64,000 nt of DNA from Avibacterium volantium (GCF_900635775.1 NZ_LR134167.1:1521001-1585000); one strand, 5' to 3'; shown: positions 1 to 9,888, counted from the first letter of the stretch. Numbers and translations are program-made. The notes: generated from the letters alone by a model not told the origin.

Positions 1-141
1 GTGACCAATATGTAAATAGCCATTTGGCTCAGGTGGAAAACGGGTGTAAACGTGGTTTACTTTCCCTGTTTCCAAATCTTCATCAATAATATGACGAATA
101 AAATTGGTAGGTTGATGTTCGTTCTCTGTAATATGGCTCAT
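1..141 (-). CDS. glnS: Glutaminyl-tRNA synthetase, N-terminal 47 codons (partial)
   Basis: The reverse strand from 141 down to base 1 reads an open frame starting [20 protein letters not shown] and running off the window edge. It contains [13 protein letters not shown] (residues 35-47), which holds the class I aminoacyl-tRNA synthetase HIGH motif in the context typical of GlnRS, which charges tRNA-Gln with glutamine in the cytoplasm. Only the first 47 of roughly 555 residues are here. The gene is divergent from macA, with 231 bases between the two starts. The closely related GluRS lacks this N-terminal leader before the PPEPNG block, so GlnRS is the confident choice. Confidence 0.93.
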   Translation of the reverse strand, partial: MSHITENEHQPTNFIRHIIDEDLETGKVNHVYTRFPPEPNGYLHIGH

Positions 142-262
142 TTTGACCTCAAAATATTCTCGATTTTTGTAAAAAAATTGTTGTTCATTCTACTATGTTT
201 AACGGCAGAATTCAAAAGTGCGGTTGATTTTCCTTAGATAAATGATACAATTCACGCCCTAA

Positions 263-280
263 AATGAACGAACGTTCATT
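263..280. promoter_or_regulatory. Inverted repeat AATGAAC-N4-GTTCATT upstream of macA
   Basis: AATGAAC (263-269) and GTTCATT (274-280) form a perfect 7-bp inverted repeat with a 4-base spacer, 19 bases upstream of the PmrA/QseB-type box and in the glnS/macA divergent region. Its size and symmetry suit a dimeric repressor such as a TetR-family efflux regulator. No such regulator gene lies in the window, so the partner is unknown. Confidence 0.45.
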
Positions 281-298
281 CAGTGTAAATTTATTTTT

Positions 299-315
299 CT
301 TAAGGTCTTCTTAAG
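299..315 (+). promoter_or_regulatory. PmrA/QseB-type direct repeat at the macA promoter
   Basis: CTTAAG-GTCTT-CTTAAG (299-315) is a perfect direct repeat with an 11-bp period. It matches the known consensus of PmrA/BasR (YTTAAK-N5-YTTAAK) and of QseB (CTTAA-N6-CTTAA), both OmpR-family response regulators. It sits where a -35 element would be, 13 bases before a consensus -10 TATAAT (329-334), which is the geometry of a PmrA-activated promoter. The inference is that efflux operon expression is switched on by a two-component system. Confidence 0.65.
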
Positions 316-328
316 AAAGGTTTTCTAC

Positions 329-334
329 TATAAT
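329..334 (+). promoter_or_regulatory. -10 element TATAAT for macA
   Basis: Perfect TATAAT 38 bases before the macA start codon. There is no recognisable -35 hexamer; the direct repeat at 299-315 occupies that place, consistent with an activator-dependent promoter. Confidence 0.6.
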
Positions 335-372
335 CATCGAATAAAACGATTGTTATTTTTCTCGGAGTTTTT

Positions 373-1539
373 ATGCGTAAAAAAACGATTTTTTCCCTAC
401 TTGCCGTTGGGTTAGTGGCATTTGGTGCTTATAGTTATTTCACCCATTCTAATCAACAAGAAACCACCTATTTAACAGAAAATGTGCGCCGTGGCGAAAT
501 CAAAAAATCCGTCATCACCGCAGGCACTGTTCGTGCATATAACCGTGTGGAAGTGGGTGCGCAAGCCTCGGGTAAAATTGAAAAAATTCACGTTGTATTG
601 GGGCAACATATCAAACAAGGGGATTTAATCGCTGAAATTGACTCTAAAAATCAAGTGAATGCGTTAAATTCAGCACAAGCGGAATTAAAAGCCTACCAAG
701 CTCAGCTAAATGCAAAACAAGTAGCTTATAATGTGGCGAAATCTGCCTATGATCGCCTTGCGAAATTATATGCGAGTAAATCCACTTCTTTAGATGAACT
801 GAATGCGGCAAAAAATAATTTATCCGCAGCCAAAGCGGCGATTTCTGAAGTGGAAGCTGCCATTCAGCGTGCGGAAATTCAAGTAGATACGGCAAAAACT
901 AATTTACAATATACCCAAATTCTTTCGCCTTTAGACGGTACAGTGCTGTCCATTCCCGTATCCGAAGGGCAAACGGTGAACGCCAACCAAACTACCCCAA
1001 CCATTGTGCAAGTGGCGGATTTAAGCAAAATGCTGATTAAACCAGAAATTTCTGAAGGCGACATCACCAAAGTGAAAGCAGGAATGGCCGTAGAATTTAC
1101 CACTCTTTCTGAGCCAGACAAAGTCTATCATTCCACCATTCATTCCGTTGATCCCGCCATTACCACGCTCACAGATAACGAATATAAAGAAAGCGTTTCA
1201 GATACTAGTGCGGTTTATTACTATGCTAATGTCTTAATAGATAATCCTGATAACCAACTGCGCATTGGAATGACGACGCAAAATACCATTATCATTGCTG
1301 ATGCAGAAGATACGCTACTTGTTCCTACTATCACGTTACACAAAGATGGAAAAGAAACCTTTGTTAATATTTTGAAAGATAATGATAAAGTAGAAAAACG
1401 CACCGTTGTTACAGGGTTAAGTGATGATATGAATACGCAAATTTTAAATGGCTTGGAAGAAGGGGAAAAAGTGATTTCCTCACAAGTAACCAGCGATGAA
1501 AAAGTGGGAAATAATTTCCGCGGCCCTCGAATTTTATAA
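373..1539 (+). CDS. macA: MacA-like periplasmic adaptor of a tripartite efflux pump
   Basis: A 388-residue HlyD/RND-type membrane fusion protein. Residues 6-23 form an N-terminal hydrophobic anchor with no lipobox. A biotinyl-lipoyl-like half (GAQASGKIEKIHVVLGQHIKQGD) precedes an Ala/Lys/Gln-rich alpha-hairpin coiled coil at about residues 95-165, then the second lipoyl half (SPLDGTVLSIPVSEGQTV) and beta-barrel and membrane-proximal domains. MacA links the inner-membrane ATPase MacB to an outer-membrane duct and stimulates its ATP hydrolysis. The start is preceded by GGAG. It is followed after 17 bases by macB and then an outer membrane factor, so the whole pump is encoded together. Known MacAB substrates include macrolides, enterotoxins and haem precursors; the substrate here is not shown by sequence. 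Confidence 0.9.
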   Translation: MRKKTIFSLLAVGLVAFGAYSYFTHSNQQETTYLTENVRRGEIKKSVITAGTVRAYNRVEVGAQASGKIEKIHVVLGQHIKQGDLIAEIDSKNQVNALNSAQAELKAYQAQLNAKQVAYNVAKSAYDRLAKLYASKSTSLDELNAAKNNLSAAKAAISEVEAAIQRAEIQVDTAKTNLQYTQILSPLDGTVLSIPVSEGQTVNANQTTPTIVQVADLSKMLIKPEISEGDITKVKAGMAVEFTTLSEPDKVYHSTIHSVDPAITTLTDNEYKESVSDTSAVYYYANVLIDNPDNQLRIGMTTQNTIIIADAEDTLLVPTITLHKDGKETFVNILKDNDKVEKRTVVTGLSDDMNTQILNGLEEGEKVISSQVTSDEKVGNNFRGPRIL

Positions 1540-1556
1540 AGTGCGGTGGTTTTTTT

Positions 1557-3491
1557 ATGAATATTATTGAATTAAGCCACATCAACAAATTTTTCGGTGA
1601 AGGCGAAAACCGCACTCAGGTGTTAAAAGACATCAATTTAGATATTAAAAAAGGCGATTTTATTGCCATTATTGGCCAATCAGGCTCAGGCAAATCTACT
1701 TTAATGAACATTATTGGCTGCTTGGACACAGCGACATCTGGCTCTTATAAAGTCGATGGTTTAGAAGTCAGCCAACTCAATCGTGATCAGCTTTCTGATT
1801 TACGGCAGAAAAAATTTGGCTTTATTTTTCAACGCTATAACCTGCTCTCAACACTAAGTGCGGTGGAAAATGTGGCACTTCCTGCCATTTATGCTGGCAT
1901 CGATCAGCCTACTCGCCTACAACGAGCCAAACAATTATTAGAAAAATTAGGCTTAGGCGATCGCTTAGAAAACAAGCCAAATCAGCTTTCAGGTGGGCAA
2001 CAACAGCGTGTGAGTATTGCGCGTGCCTTGATGAATGGGGGCGAAATTATTCTAGCCGATGAACCTACTGGCGCATTAGATAGCAAAAGTGGCGAAACGG
2101 TGATGGATATTCTCACCCAGCTACACAGCGAGGGTCATACCATTATTTTGGTCACGCACGATAAAAACGTGGCAAATTTTGCTAATCGCATTATTGAGAT
2201 CAAAGATGGCAAAATTATTGAAGATCGCCGCAAATCGGAACAAATTACCCAAAAACAAGACATTGCACCGCAAAGCAATAAAAGCCGATTACAATTTTAT
2301 AAAGATCAATTTATTGAATCTTTCAAAATGTCCATTAAAGCCATTGTGGCGCATAAACTGCGTTCCTTACTGACAATGTTAGGCATTATTATTGGTATTA
2401 CTTCAGTGGTTTGCGTGGTTGCCTTGGGTAACGGCTCGCAACAAAAAATCCTTAGCAATATCAATGCGATGGGAACAAACACAATGGATATTTATAACGG
2501 TACGGGTTTTGGCGATCGGCGCGCGGCGAAAAATCAAAATCTTACCGTGGCGGATGCCGATATGCTTGCCAAACAAAGCTATATTGCCAGTGTTACGCCA
2601 AATAGCTCGGTGAACGGCACACTCACTTACGGCAACCAAAGTTTCACCGCCCAAGTGCGTGGTGTGGGTGAGCAATATTTTAATGTGCGCGGTTTAAGCA
2701 AAGCTGAAGGCTCATTTTTCAGCGCAGACGCCGTAAAACATAGCGAACAAGTGGCCGTGATTGATGAAAACACGTTACGCGAAGTGTTCAACAATCAAAA
2801 TCCCCTTGGCAAAGTTTTAATGATTAATAAAAAACCATTGCGTGTTATTGGCGTGGCAACGAGCAATAATATGGGAATGAATAGCTCAAGTTTAAATATT
2901 TATATCCCTTACACAACGGCGATGAACAAAATTTCGGGCAATCAAAAAATTAGCTCAATCACGGTAAAAATTCGTGATGAAATTAGTTCTAAAGTAGCAG
3001 AAAAAGATCTCACTCGCTTGCTCACCGTACGCCACGGCAAAAAAGATTTTTTCGTATTCAACACCGATACCATTAAGCAAACCATTGAAAGCACCACAAA
3101 TACAATGAAGTTGCTGATTTCTTCCATTGCCATTATTTCCCTTGTGGTAGGCGGCATTGGGGTGATGAATATTATGCTGGTTTCAGTAACCGAGCGAACC
3201 AAAGAAATTGGCGTGCGAATGGCCATTGGCGCAAGACAATTTAACATCTTGCAACAATTTTTAATTGAAGCGGTGCTGATTTGCTTAATTGGTGGCATCA
3301 CTGGCGTGGTGCTATCGATGGTGCTAGGCGCAGTGTTTAATTGGCTGGTGAGAGATTTTACCATGATCTTTTCCACCTTCTCGATTATCGCCGCGCTGCT
3401 CTGCTCAAGCTTAATTGGGGTGATTTTTGGCTATATGCCAGCAAAAAATGCTTCGCAATTAAATCCAATTACCGCTTTAGCTCAGGAATAG
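1557..3491 (+). CDS. macB: MacB-like ABC-type efflux ATPase/permease
   Basis: 644 residues, close to the 648 of E. coli MacB. The N-terminal ATPase domain has Walker [10 protein letters not shown] (residues 40-48), signature LSGGQQQR, Walker [12 protein letters not shown] and the switch HD in VTHD. A linker leads to one transmembrane helix (about 270-295), a large periplasmic domain (about 300-520), and three C-terminal helices of the FtsX/MacB permease fold, including the conserved stretch [16 protein letters not shown]. It acts as an inner-membrane dimer that transmits ATP-driven movement to the periplasm. It is 17 bases downstream of macA; that gap holds a 9-base uptake signal. Confidence 0.93.
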   Translation: MNIIELSHINKFFGEGENRTQVLKDINLDIKKGDFIAIIGQSGSGKSTLMNIIGCLDTATSGSYKVDGLEVSQLNRDQLSDLRQKKFGFIFQRYNLLSTLSAVENVALPAIYAGIDQPTRLQRAKQLLEKLGLGDRLENKPNQLSGGQQQRVSIARALMNGGEIILADEPTGALDSKSGETVMDILTQLHSEGHTIILVTHDKNVANFANRIIEIKDGKIIEDRRKSEQITQKQDIAPQSNKSRLQFYKDQFIESFKMSIKAIVAHKLRSLLTMLGIIIGITSVVCVVALGNGSQQKILSNINAMGTNTMDIYNGTGFGDRRAAKNQNLTVADADMLAKQSYIASVTPNSSVNGTLTYGNQSFTAQVRGVGEQYFNVRGLSKAEGSFFSADAVKHSEQVAVIDENTLREVFNNQNPLGKVLMINKKPLRVIGVATSNNMGMNSSSLNIYIPYTTAMNKISGNQKISSITVKIRDEISSKVAEKDLTRLLTVRHGKKDFFVFNTDTIKQTIESTTNTMKLLISSIAIISLVVGGIGVMNIMLVSVTERTKEIGVRMAIGARQFNILQQFLIEAVLICLIGGITGVVLSMVLGAVFNWLVRDFTMIFSTFSIIAALLCSSLIGVIFGYMPAKNASQLNPITALAQE

Positions 3492-3583
3492 TTTTTTGAT
3501 AAAATTTCAACCATCAGGCAATAAAAAATCGGCAAAATTACACCGCACTTTATTTGCTTACGATTTTATTTAATAAGGAAAAA

Positions 3584-4957
3584 ATGATGTTAAAACAATC
3601 CAAACTCTCACTTGCTATTGGCTTGTCTGTGTTGTTAGCTGGCTGTGCGAATCTTGACGATTCTTACAAAGCATCACAACAAGATTTCCAACAATATGAA
3701 GAATTAACCAAACAATACAACATTCAAGAAAATTGGTGGACGCTGTATAAAGATCCACAGCTTAATCAATTAGTTGAGCAAGCTTTGGAAAATAACAAAG
3801 ATTTAGCCAAAGCTGCCATTGCTGTAAATACGGCACTTTATAACGCGAATTTAATCGGCGCAAATTTAGTACCAAATTTCAGTGGTTCGGTTTCTTCTTC
3901 AGCTAACAAAAATATTCACGATGGCGGCTCTTCAGTGATTAGCCACGGTGGTGCATTAAACGTGAGTTACACCCTAGATTTATGGCGTCGTTTAGCTGAT
4001 TCTGCTTCTGCCGCAGAATGGCGACACGCTGCCAGCGAACAAGATCTTGAAGCAGCGCGCATTTCATTAATCAACTCCGTGATCTTAACCTACTATCAAC
4101 TTGGTTACTTAAATGATGCGATTAGTACCGTGAATAAAACCATCAATTACTATTCCGAAATTAACCGCATTATGCAAAATAAATTCCGCCAAGGCGTGGC
4201 AGATCGCGCAAGTTCCGATCAAGCACAACAAGCGGTTTTAACGGCACGCAACAGCTTAATCAATTACCAAACGCAAAAGAAAACGGCTGAAGCCACATTG
4301 CGTAACTTACTGAATTTAAAACCAACTGAGCCATTAAAAGTGAACTACCCGCATATTCTTAAAGTGAAAAATGTGGGGGTAAATCTTAATGTGCCTCTTT
4401 CTGCCATTGCCAACCGTCCAGACGTGAAAGGCTATCAATATCGCTTAAACAGCGCTTTCAAAGATGCCAAAGCAATGCAAAAAAGCTGGTTCCCAACCAT
4501 TACCTTGGGTGGAAGTTTAGGTTCTAGCGGCAATAAAATTGACAACGCATTCAACACCCCTATCGCAGGCGGAACGGTCGGAATTAGCTTGCCATTCTTG
4601 AGCTGGAACACGGTGAAATGGAACGTGAAAATTTCAGAATCGGCTTATGATCTTGCACTTGTCAACTTTGAACAAAGCATTACCAAAGCCTTAAATGATA
4701 TTGACACCAACTATTTTGCTTACAACCAAGCGCGTCAAAACTTCGCCAACTTGCAGCAAACCTACAACTACAACAAACGCATCACGCAATATTACAAAAA
4801 CCGCTATGATGCAGGCATTGCAGAACTAAGAGAATGGTTAAACGCCGCAAGCACGGAACGCAACTCCGAGCTTTCCATTTTGAATGCAAAATACAACCTC
4901 ATTCAAAGCGAAAACGCCGTATATAGCGCAATGGGTGGCTATTACTCCGTAAAATAA
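3584..4957 (+). CDS. Outer membrane efflux lipoprotein, NodT/OprM family
   Basis: The product is about 457 residues. A TTG at 3554 is in frame, but the ATG at 3584 follows AAGGA and gives a proper lipoprotein signal peptide (KQSKLSLAIGLSVLLAGC) with lipobox LLAGC, so 3584 is preferred; a second ATG directly follows at 3587. The mature protein shows two outer-membrane-efflux (OEP) repeats, with NPxF-like and PxLxxGGSLG strands and long coiled helices. It is the TolC-like duct completing the MacA-MacB pump, and its lipoprotein form differs from the TolC partner used by E. coli MacAB. It follows macB by about 90 bases, including an uptake signal, in what looks like one operon ending at the inverted-uptake-signal terminator. 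Confidence 0.88.
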   Translation: MMLKQSKLSLAIGLSVLLAGCANLDDSYKASQQDFQQYEELTKQYNIQENWWTLYKDPQLNQLVEQALENNKDLAKAAIAVNTALYNANLIGANLVPNFSGSVSSSANKNIHDGGSSVISHGGALNVSYTLDLWRRLADSASAAEWRHAASEQDLEAARISLINSVILTYYQLGYLNDAISTVNKTINYYSEINRIMQNKFRQGVADRASSDQAQQAVLTARNSLINYQTQKKTAEATLRNLLNLKPTEPLKVNYPHILKVKNVGVNLNVPLSAIANRPDVKGYQYRLNSAFKDAKAMQKSWFPTITLGGSLGSSGNKIDNAFNTPIAGGTVGISLPFLSWNTVKWNVKISESAYDLALVNFEQSITKALNDIDTNYFAYNQARQNFANLQQTYNYNKRITQYYKNRYDAGIAELREWLNAASTERNSELSILNAKYNLIQSENAVYSAMGGYYSVK

Positions 4958-4981
4958 TTGCTATTGAGTAACGATTAAAAC

Positions 4982-5024
4982 AAAAGTGCGGTGAAAAAAT
5001 CAAAAATTTTTTCACCGCACTTTT
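4982..5024. terminator. Bidirectional terminator built from inverted uptake signals
   Basis: Arms AAAAGTGCGGTGAAAAAAT (4982-5000) and its complement (5006-5024) are separated by five bases. Each arm carries the 9-base uptake signal. Runs of T or A follow on both sides, so it can end the efflux operon (+) and the sulfatase operon (-). Confidence 0.85.
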
Positions 5025-5048
5025 TCTTTTGGTTCTTATTTAGAAGAG

Positions 5049-6497
5049 TTAGATCTCATTAATAATACGATATACCCAGTTTTCTAATGGATCCTTTAAT
5101 CGCTGCATTTCCGCTCGCATTTCTTCTAGCATTTCTTTTTTAATTAAACGATAGTCAGGATCGTAAAACAGGTTCTGTAATTCTTCAGGATCGTTAAGAA
5201 CATCATACAACTCTCCTACATCACTTGCATTGAAGACCAATTTATAATCTTTCCTACGCCACATTCTCTGTTCAAAATAAACAAAATGCCCTGCAAGTTG
5301 AGCTAATACTCCCTTACGATCATTGGATTTATTTTCTCGCAAAATAGGCAATAGGCTTTCGCCTTGGAAAGTTTCTGGAACAGCTTGCCCAGCAACATCA
5401 AACACCGTTGAAGTCAAATCGTGCAGATAAACTAAATTATCGTCCACTTCATTGATACGTGAAGATTCAGGATCTTTAATAATCAGTGGAATATTGTAGG
5501 TAGTATCAAACATAAACTCACCTTTTTCAATCATTCTATGTGCGCCCATTGCATCGCCGTGATCTGCGGTGGCAACAATAAAACAATCCTGATAAAGATT
5601 ATGTTTTTCAAGGAAGTCAAATAATTCACCGATAGCATCATCAATTAAGGTGATATACCCCCAGAATTTGGTGATCACTTCCTTCCAACGTTCTTCACTT
5701 GCTTCCCACATTCCCCACATTTTAGAAATGGTACGATAATGGCCGGGTTTACCTTCTAAAGGTTTAAAGAAACTTTCATCAAGGACGACATCTTTTGGAT
5801 CATACATTGAATAATAAGGCTCAGGAACAATGCAAGGCGTATGCGGCCCCCAGAAATTAATCCAAGTAAAGAAAGGCTTATGCTCAGCAAGAGATTCTAA
5901 AATAAAGCTTTTCGCTTCATCAATAATAAAATAGGGAATCGTCTGTTCTTTTGTTCCTGAAAGTAAACCACACAATTCTTGTACTCTTAAATGTGGGTTA
6001 TCACCAAAATAAGCTAGGCTGACTTCTGGCGTAGGGAAGCCTTTTTCTGCAAGCCATTCAGGGTAACGATTCGGCTGGGTAGGCGCTTGATCAAACACTA
6101 AATTTTTATAAACGTGGCTGCCTGGGTAGCCATATCCGTCAAAATTATGCCCTTTAATGCCGTAATCTCTCGGAACAGATCTCGTACCAACGTGCCATTT
6201 TCCTGCAACATAGCAATTATAGCCATCTAGTTTTCCGATATGCGGCTGTTCTACGGGAATTTCGCCTGTTCCGCCCTTCTCACCATTTCGAATAATGCCA
6301 TGGGTAGAAGGCATTTGCCCTGTAAAGAGCGATGTTCTGGCTGGGCCACAAACGGAAGCTGGCGTGAAGGCATTATCAAAACGAACACCTTCTCTCGCTA
6401 AACGATCTAAATTCGGGGTTTTTACAATCTTATGTCCATAAGTACCAAGCATATCTTTTCTAACTTGATCTAAAAGAATATAAATGACATTTTTCAT
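5049..6497 (-). CDS. Type I (formylglycine-dependent) sulfatase-family hydrolase
   Basis: 482 residues of the alkaline-phosphatase-like superfamily. The catalytic motif is CGPARTSLFTG with Cys50 as the residue normally converted to formylglycine. Other active-site candidates are Asp10, Lys100 and His102 (GKWHVG), His219 (WGPHTP), Asp312-His313 (ADHGD) and Lys325. Residue 11 is Gln, where many arylsulfatases have a second metal-binding Asp; this and CGPAR recall phosphonate monoester hydrolases and choline-sulfatase-like members. No signal peptide is visible, so it should act in the cytoplasm on an imported substrate. It starts 3 bases after the symporter gene, whose product probably imports that substrate. 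The Cys form needs a maturase (FGE or the radical-SAM AslB type), and none is in the window. Confidence 0.85.
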   Translation of the reverse strand: MKNVIYILLDQVRKDMLGTYGHKIVKTPNLDRLAREGVRFDNAFTPASVCGPARTSLFTGQMPSTHGIIRNGEKGGTGEIPVEQPHIGKLDGYNCYVAGKWHVGTRSVPRDYGIKGHNFDGYGYPGSHVYKNLVFDQAPTQPNRYPEWLAEKGFPTPEVSLAYFGDNPHLRVQELCGLLSGTKEQTIPYFIIDEAKSFILESLAEHKPFFTWINFWGPHTPCIVPEPYYSMYDPKDVVLDESFFKPLEGKPGHYRTISKMWGMWEASEERWKEVITKFWGYITLIDDAIGELFDFLEKHNLYQDCFIVATADHGDAMGAHRMIEKGEFMFDTTYNIPLIIKDPESSRINEVDDNLVYLHDLTSTVFDVAGQAVPETFQGESLLPILRENKSNDRKGVLAQLAGHFVYFEQRMWRRKDYKLVFNASDVGELYDVLNDPEELQNLFYDPDYRLIKKEMLEEMRAEMQRLKDPLENWVYRIINEI

Positions 6498-6500
6498 TGG

Positions 6501-8189
6501 TTACACCTTTTTCTTATTTCGACCAATTACCACAAATAAAATCACTTGAAGAATTGCGTAGGCAGCAAGTACCCAAAGTGGTTTACCATTTTCTGAAGCA
6601 AGCCCAATTGGAGAAAGCAACGCATAAAGAGAAACTAAACCTAATGCAAGAGATGCCACAGTGATATTAACATATTCCCAGTTGCTTAAATCTACATTAC
6701 TTTGGTTTGACACATTATCAACATAAGGTGTTTTTCTGCGTAAGAACGAACCTAATACTAGCATTAATACGACATCAAAAACGAATAGTGCAGCCATTAC
6801 ATACACAAAATTCACTTTTACATTAAATACCCAAACAATAAGGAAATATAAAATAACATGTACCAATAAGGCAATACGCGCTGCTAGTCCCGATACAGTT
6901 TTATTGAATAATCCCACTGCAAATAGTGCAACAATAGGAATATTCACAAAACCTGCAAAACGTTTAGTCAGTAAGAAAATGCCATCTGTACCAAACATAA
7001 GCAATGGTCCAATAATGATGGTGATAACTGCCATGACTGCCGAGACTTTTTTCGCATAAACAATTAATTCAGTTTCACTAAAGGTTCTTTTGGTTAGTGA
7101 AGGCAATAAGTCTTTACAATAAATTGTTGCTGCTGAATTTAAGAATGAATTGAATGTACTTAAAATTGCCCCAAATAAAGCCGCAATAAAGAAGCCTTGT
7201 AGGACTGTTGGCAAAACGCGATTAACTAATTCAGGATAAGATAAATCAATTGGATTTAGTCCTTCACCTAAAATATGGAAACTCAGCAAACCTGGTAAAT
7301 TAAGAATAATCGGCAATAAGAGCAAGAAAAGCGCAGCAATTAAAATCCCTTTTTGCCCTGCTTTTAAATCTTTCGCACCTAATGCACGTTGCACAATCGC
7401 TTGATTAGTTGTCCAATAGAAAAAGTTTACGATCAAAATCCCCGTAAACATTGCTGGCCAAGGTACAGCATCTGTCGCACTACCAATAGCATTAAATTTT
7501 TCAACGTGCGTTGTACCAATAATATGCAAGCCTTCCATAAAACTGCCATTGCCTAAATAAATTAAGGCAAAAATTGGTACTAGAATAGCCCCAATTATAA
7601 GGATAATTGCATTCGCCGTATCTGATACTGCCACCGCTTTTAAGCCACCAAAAATAGCGTAAATCGCACCAATAAAACCTATCGCCATTACGGTATAAAC
7701 AATAGATTCACCATAGCTAATTCCAAATACGGTTTCTAAATTGAAGATTTTATTGAAGGCAATTGCCCCTGTATAAAGTGCGGTGGGAATAACGATAAAT
7801 AAATAGAATACTAAAAATAACCCTGACATTATTAAGCGTGTTTGACGATCAAAACGGCTTTCAAAGAATTCTGGAATTGTCGTGTAGCCATTGCGAATAT
7901 ATTTCGGTAATAAATACAAAGCCAAAAAACAAAGCGGAATGACTGATTGAACCGTCCAAGCAATAATAGAAAAATTGCCTTTATAGGAATTGGCATTGAC
8001 ACCAATTAATTGTTCAGTAGAAAGTGAAGTTAATACCATTGAACAACCAATGACAACTGCACTCAACCCTCGTCCAGCAAGAAAATATCCTTTAGCTGTT
8101 GATAAATCATCATTTCTGGTTTTCCGCCAAGAAATCCAAGCAACAAAGCCAGTGACAATAATAAAACTGAAAACTGTCAGAAACATCAC
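6501..8189 (-). CDS. Sodium:solute symporter (SSS family)
   Basis: 562 residues with about 13-14 hydrophobic segments and the SSS signature region ([38 protein letters not shown]). The family couples uptake of sugars, sialic acids, proline and similar solutes to sodium entry across the inner membrane. It is the first gene of a two-gene unit with the sulfatase, so its substrate is inferred to be a sulfated or related ester compound, possibly host-derived; the sequence does not identify it. A strong ribosome site (GGGAGGAAG) precedes the start, and a perfect CRP site lies about 85 bases upstream. Confidence 0.88.
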   Translation of the reverse strand: MMFLTVFSFIIVTGFVAWISWRKTRNDDLSTAKGYFLAGRGLSAVVIGCSMVLTSLSTEQLIGVNANSYKGNFSIIAWTVQSVIPLCFLALYLLPKYIRNGYTTIPEFFESRFDRQTRLIMSGLFLVFYLFIVIPTALYTGAIAFNKIFNLETVFGISYGESIVYTVMAIGFIGAIYAIFGGLKAVAVSDTANAIILIIGAILVPIFALIYLGNGSFMEGLHIIGTTHVEKFNAIGSATDAVPWPAMFTGILIVNFFYWTTNQAIVQRALGAKDLKAGQKGILIAALFLLLLPIILNLPGLLSFHILGEGLNPIDLSYPELVNRVLPTVLQGFFIAALFGAILSTFNSFLNSAATIYCKDLLPSLTKRTFSETELIVYAKKVSAVMAVITIIIGPLLMFGTDGIFLLTKRFAGFVNIPIVALFAVGLFNKTVSGLAARIALLVHVILYFLIVWVFNVKVNFVYVMAALFVFDVVLMLVLGSFLRRKTPYVDNVSNQSNVDLSNWEYVNITVASLALGLVSLYALLSPIGLASENGKPLWVLAAYAILQVILFVVIGRNKKKV

Positions 8190-8271
8190 TTCCTCCCTAT
8201 TAGCAGATTAAACTCATAATGAGATTAGTCTATTTACAATAAAGTGCCTATGACAGTAGTCATACTTTGGC

Positions 8272-8287
8272 TGTGATATTGATCACA
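8272..8287 (-). promoter_or_regulatory. CRP binding site upstream of the symporter-sulfatase unit
   Basis: TGTGA-TATTGA-TCACA matches both consensus half-sites of cAMP-CRP exactly. It lies 83 bases upstream of the symporter start codon, implying activation when preferred sugars are absent, as expected for a scavenging pathway. Confidence 0.8.
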
Positions 8288-8334
8288 AATCTTTCAGTTT
8301 AATTAGAATTAAATAAACATTCTTTTTCGCATAA

Positions 8335-8360
8335 AAAAGCCTTTCATCAGAAAGGCTTTT
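8335..8360 (-). terminator. Terminator of the aceE-aceF-lpdA genes
   Basis: An 11-bp perfect stem (AAAAGCCTTTC / GAAAGGCTTTT) with a 4-base loop lies 18 bases past the lpdA stop and is followed by Ts on the reverse strand. Confidence 0.85.
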
Positions 8361-8377
8361 GAGAAGAACTTAGAAAA

Positions 8378-9802
8378 TTATTTTTTCTTTTTCGCTTTCG
8401 GATTCGGTAAATCCGTGATTGAACCTTCAAACACTTCTGCCGCTAAGCCCACAGATTCGTGTAAGGTTGGGTGAGCGTGGATAGTTAATGCAAGATCTTC
8501 TGCATCACAACCCATTTCAATGGCAAGGCCGATTTCACCTAGCAATTCACCACCGTTTGTTCCAACAATTGCACCACCGATAATGCGGTGAGTGTCTTTA
8601 TCGAAGATCAATTTGGTTAAACCATCTGCACAGTCAGAGGCGATTGCACGACCTGACGCTGCCCAAGGGAATTTCGCCACTTCGTAGTTAATGCCTTCGG
8701 CTTTACATTCTTTCTCGGTTTTACCTACCCAAGCCACTTCTGGCTCAGTGTATGCGATAGATGGAATCACTTTCGGATTGAAATAGTGTTTTTGTCCTGC
8801 AATAACTTCTGCTGCAACGTGGCCTTCGTGTACGCCTTTGTGAGCAAGCATTGGTTGTCCCACAATATCACCAATCGCGAAGATGTGTGGTACGTTGGTA
8901 CGCATTTGTTTATCTGTATGGATAAAGCCGCGATCGTCCACTTCTACACCAGCGACATTGGCATCGATCAATTTACCATTTGGTGTACGACCGATTGCCA
9001 CTAATACAGCATCATAACGGCGTGTTTCGTTCGCTGCTTTGCCTTCCATTGAGACATAAATACCGTCTTCTTTCGCTTCAACTGCGGTTACTTTGGTTTC
9101 AAGTAATAAGTTGAATTTCTTCTCGATACGTTTAGTGTAGATTTGAACAATATCTTTATCCGCTGCTGGGATCACTTGATCAAACATTTCTACTACGTCA
9201 ATGTTAGAACCGAGTGCGTGATATACCGTACCCATTTCAAGACCGATAATACCACCGCCCATAATTAATAGGTTTTTCGGCACTTCTTTTAATTTAAGTG
9301 CGTCTGTTGAATCCCAAATGCGTGGATCTTCGTGTGGGATAAATGGTAATTGAATTGGACGTGAACCTGCTGCGATAATAGCATTATCAAAATGAATAGT
9401 GGTTTCCCCTTCATCGCCTGCAACGATAATGGTGTTAGGGCCTGAGAATTTACCGTAACCATTTACCACTTGCACTTTACGCATTTTAGCCATTCCAGCT
9501 AAGCCGCCGGTTAATTGGTTGATTACTTTTTCTTTCCAACCACGGATTTTGTCAATGTCAGTTTGTGGTTCGCCAAACACGATACCGTGTTCTGCTAAAG
9601 ATTTTGCTTCTTCAATGACTTTGGCAACGTGTAATAAGGCTTTAGATGGGATACAACCCACATTCAAGCACACCCCACCAAGGGTTGAATAACGTTCAAC
9701 GATAACGGTATCCAAGCCTAAGTCCGCACAACGGAATGCCGCAGAATAACCTGCTGGGCCTGCACCAAGTACAACAACTTGTGTTTTAATCTCTTTATTC
9801 AT
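8378..9802 (-). CDS. lpdA: Dihydrolipoyl dehydrogenase (E3)
   Basis: 474 residues, the same length as E. coli Lpd. The FAD-binding GAGPAGYSAA (about 13-22), redox-active Cys45 and Cys50 in GGVCLNVGCIPSK, an NAD-binding GGGIIGLEMG motif, and the C-terminal His-Glu pair in HAHPTLHE are all present. It reoxidises dihydrolipoamide on pyruvate dehydrogenase E2, and in most bacteria also serves 2-oxoglutarate dehydrogenase and the glycine cleavage system, producing NADH in the cytoplasm. It is the last gene of aceE-aceF-lpdA, with an 86-base gap after aceF that holds an uptake signal. The start follows GAGG. Confidence 0.97.
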   Translation of the reverse strand: MNKEIKTQVVVLGAGPAGYSAAFRCADLGLDTVIVERYSTLGGVCLNVGCIPSKALLHVAKVIEEAKSLAEHGIVFGEPQTDIDKIRGWKEKVINQLTGGLAGMAKMRKVQVVNGYGKFSGPNTIIVAGDEGETTIHFDNAIIAAGSRPIQLPFIPHEDPRIWDSTDALKLKEVPKNLLIMGGGIIGLEMGTVYHALGSNIDVVEMFDQVIPAADKDIVQIYTKRIEKKFNLLLETKVTAVEAKEDGIYVSMEGKAANETRRYDAVLVAIGRTPNGKLIDANVAGVEVDDRGFIHTDKQMRTNVPHIFAIGDIVGQPMLAHKGVHEGHVAAEVIAGQKHYFNPKVIPSIAYTEPEVAWVGKTEKECKAEGINYEVAKFPWAASGRAIASDCADGLTKLIFDKDTHRIIGGAIVGTNGGELLGEIGLAIEMGCDAEDLALTIHAHPTLHESVGLAAEVFEGSITDLPNPKAKKKK

Positions 9803-9888
9803 TTTTTACCTCGTTAAATTGTTGCGATTTTTACACCGCACTTTAACTAAACAGCGTTTCCCATTATCAATGAGAAACGCTAAGGAAA

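Noticed and set aside
142..237. 61-codon frame near the glnS start (52-237)
   Set aside because: It overlaps glnS on the other strand, lacks a ribosome site and has no coding character.
2942..3376. 144-codon frame opposite macB
   Set aside because: It is fully inside macB, which has strong motifs on the other strand, and it has no ribosome site or recognisable domain.
3554..3583. TTG start ten codons upstream of the outer membrane lipoprotein
   Set aside because: It lacks a ribosome site and would spoil the lipoprotein signal peptide; the ATG at 3584 follows AAGGA and gives a correct lipobox.
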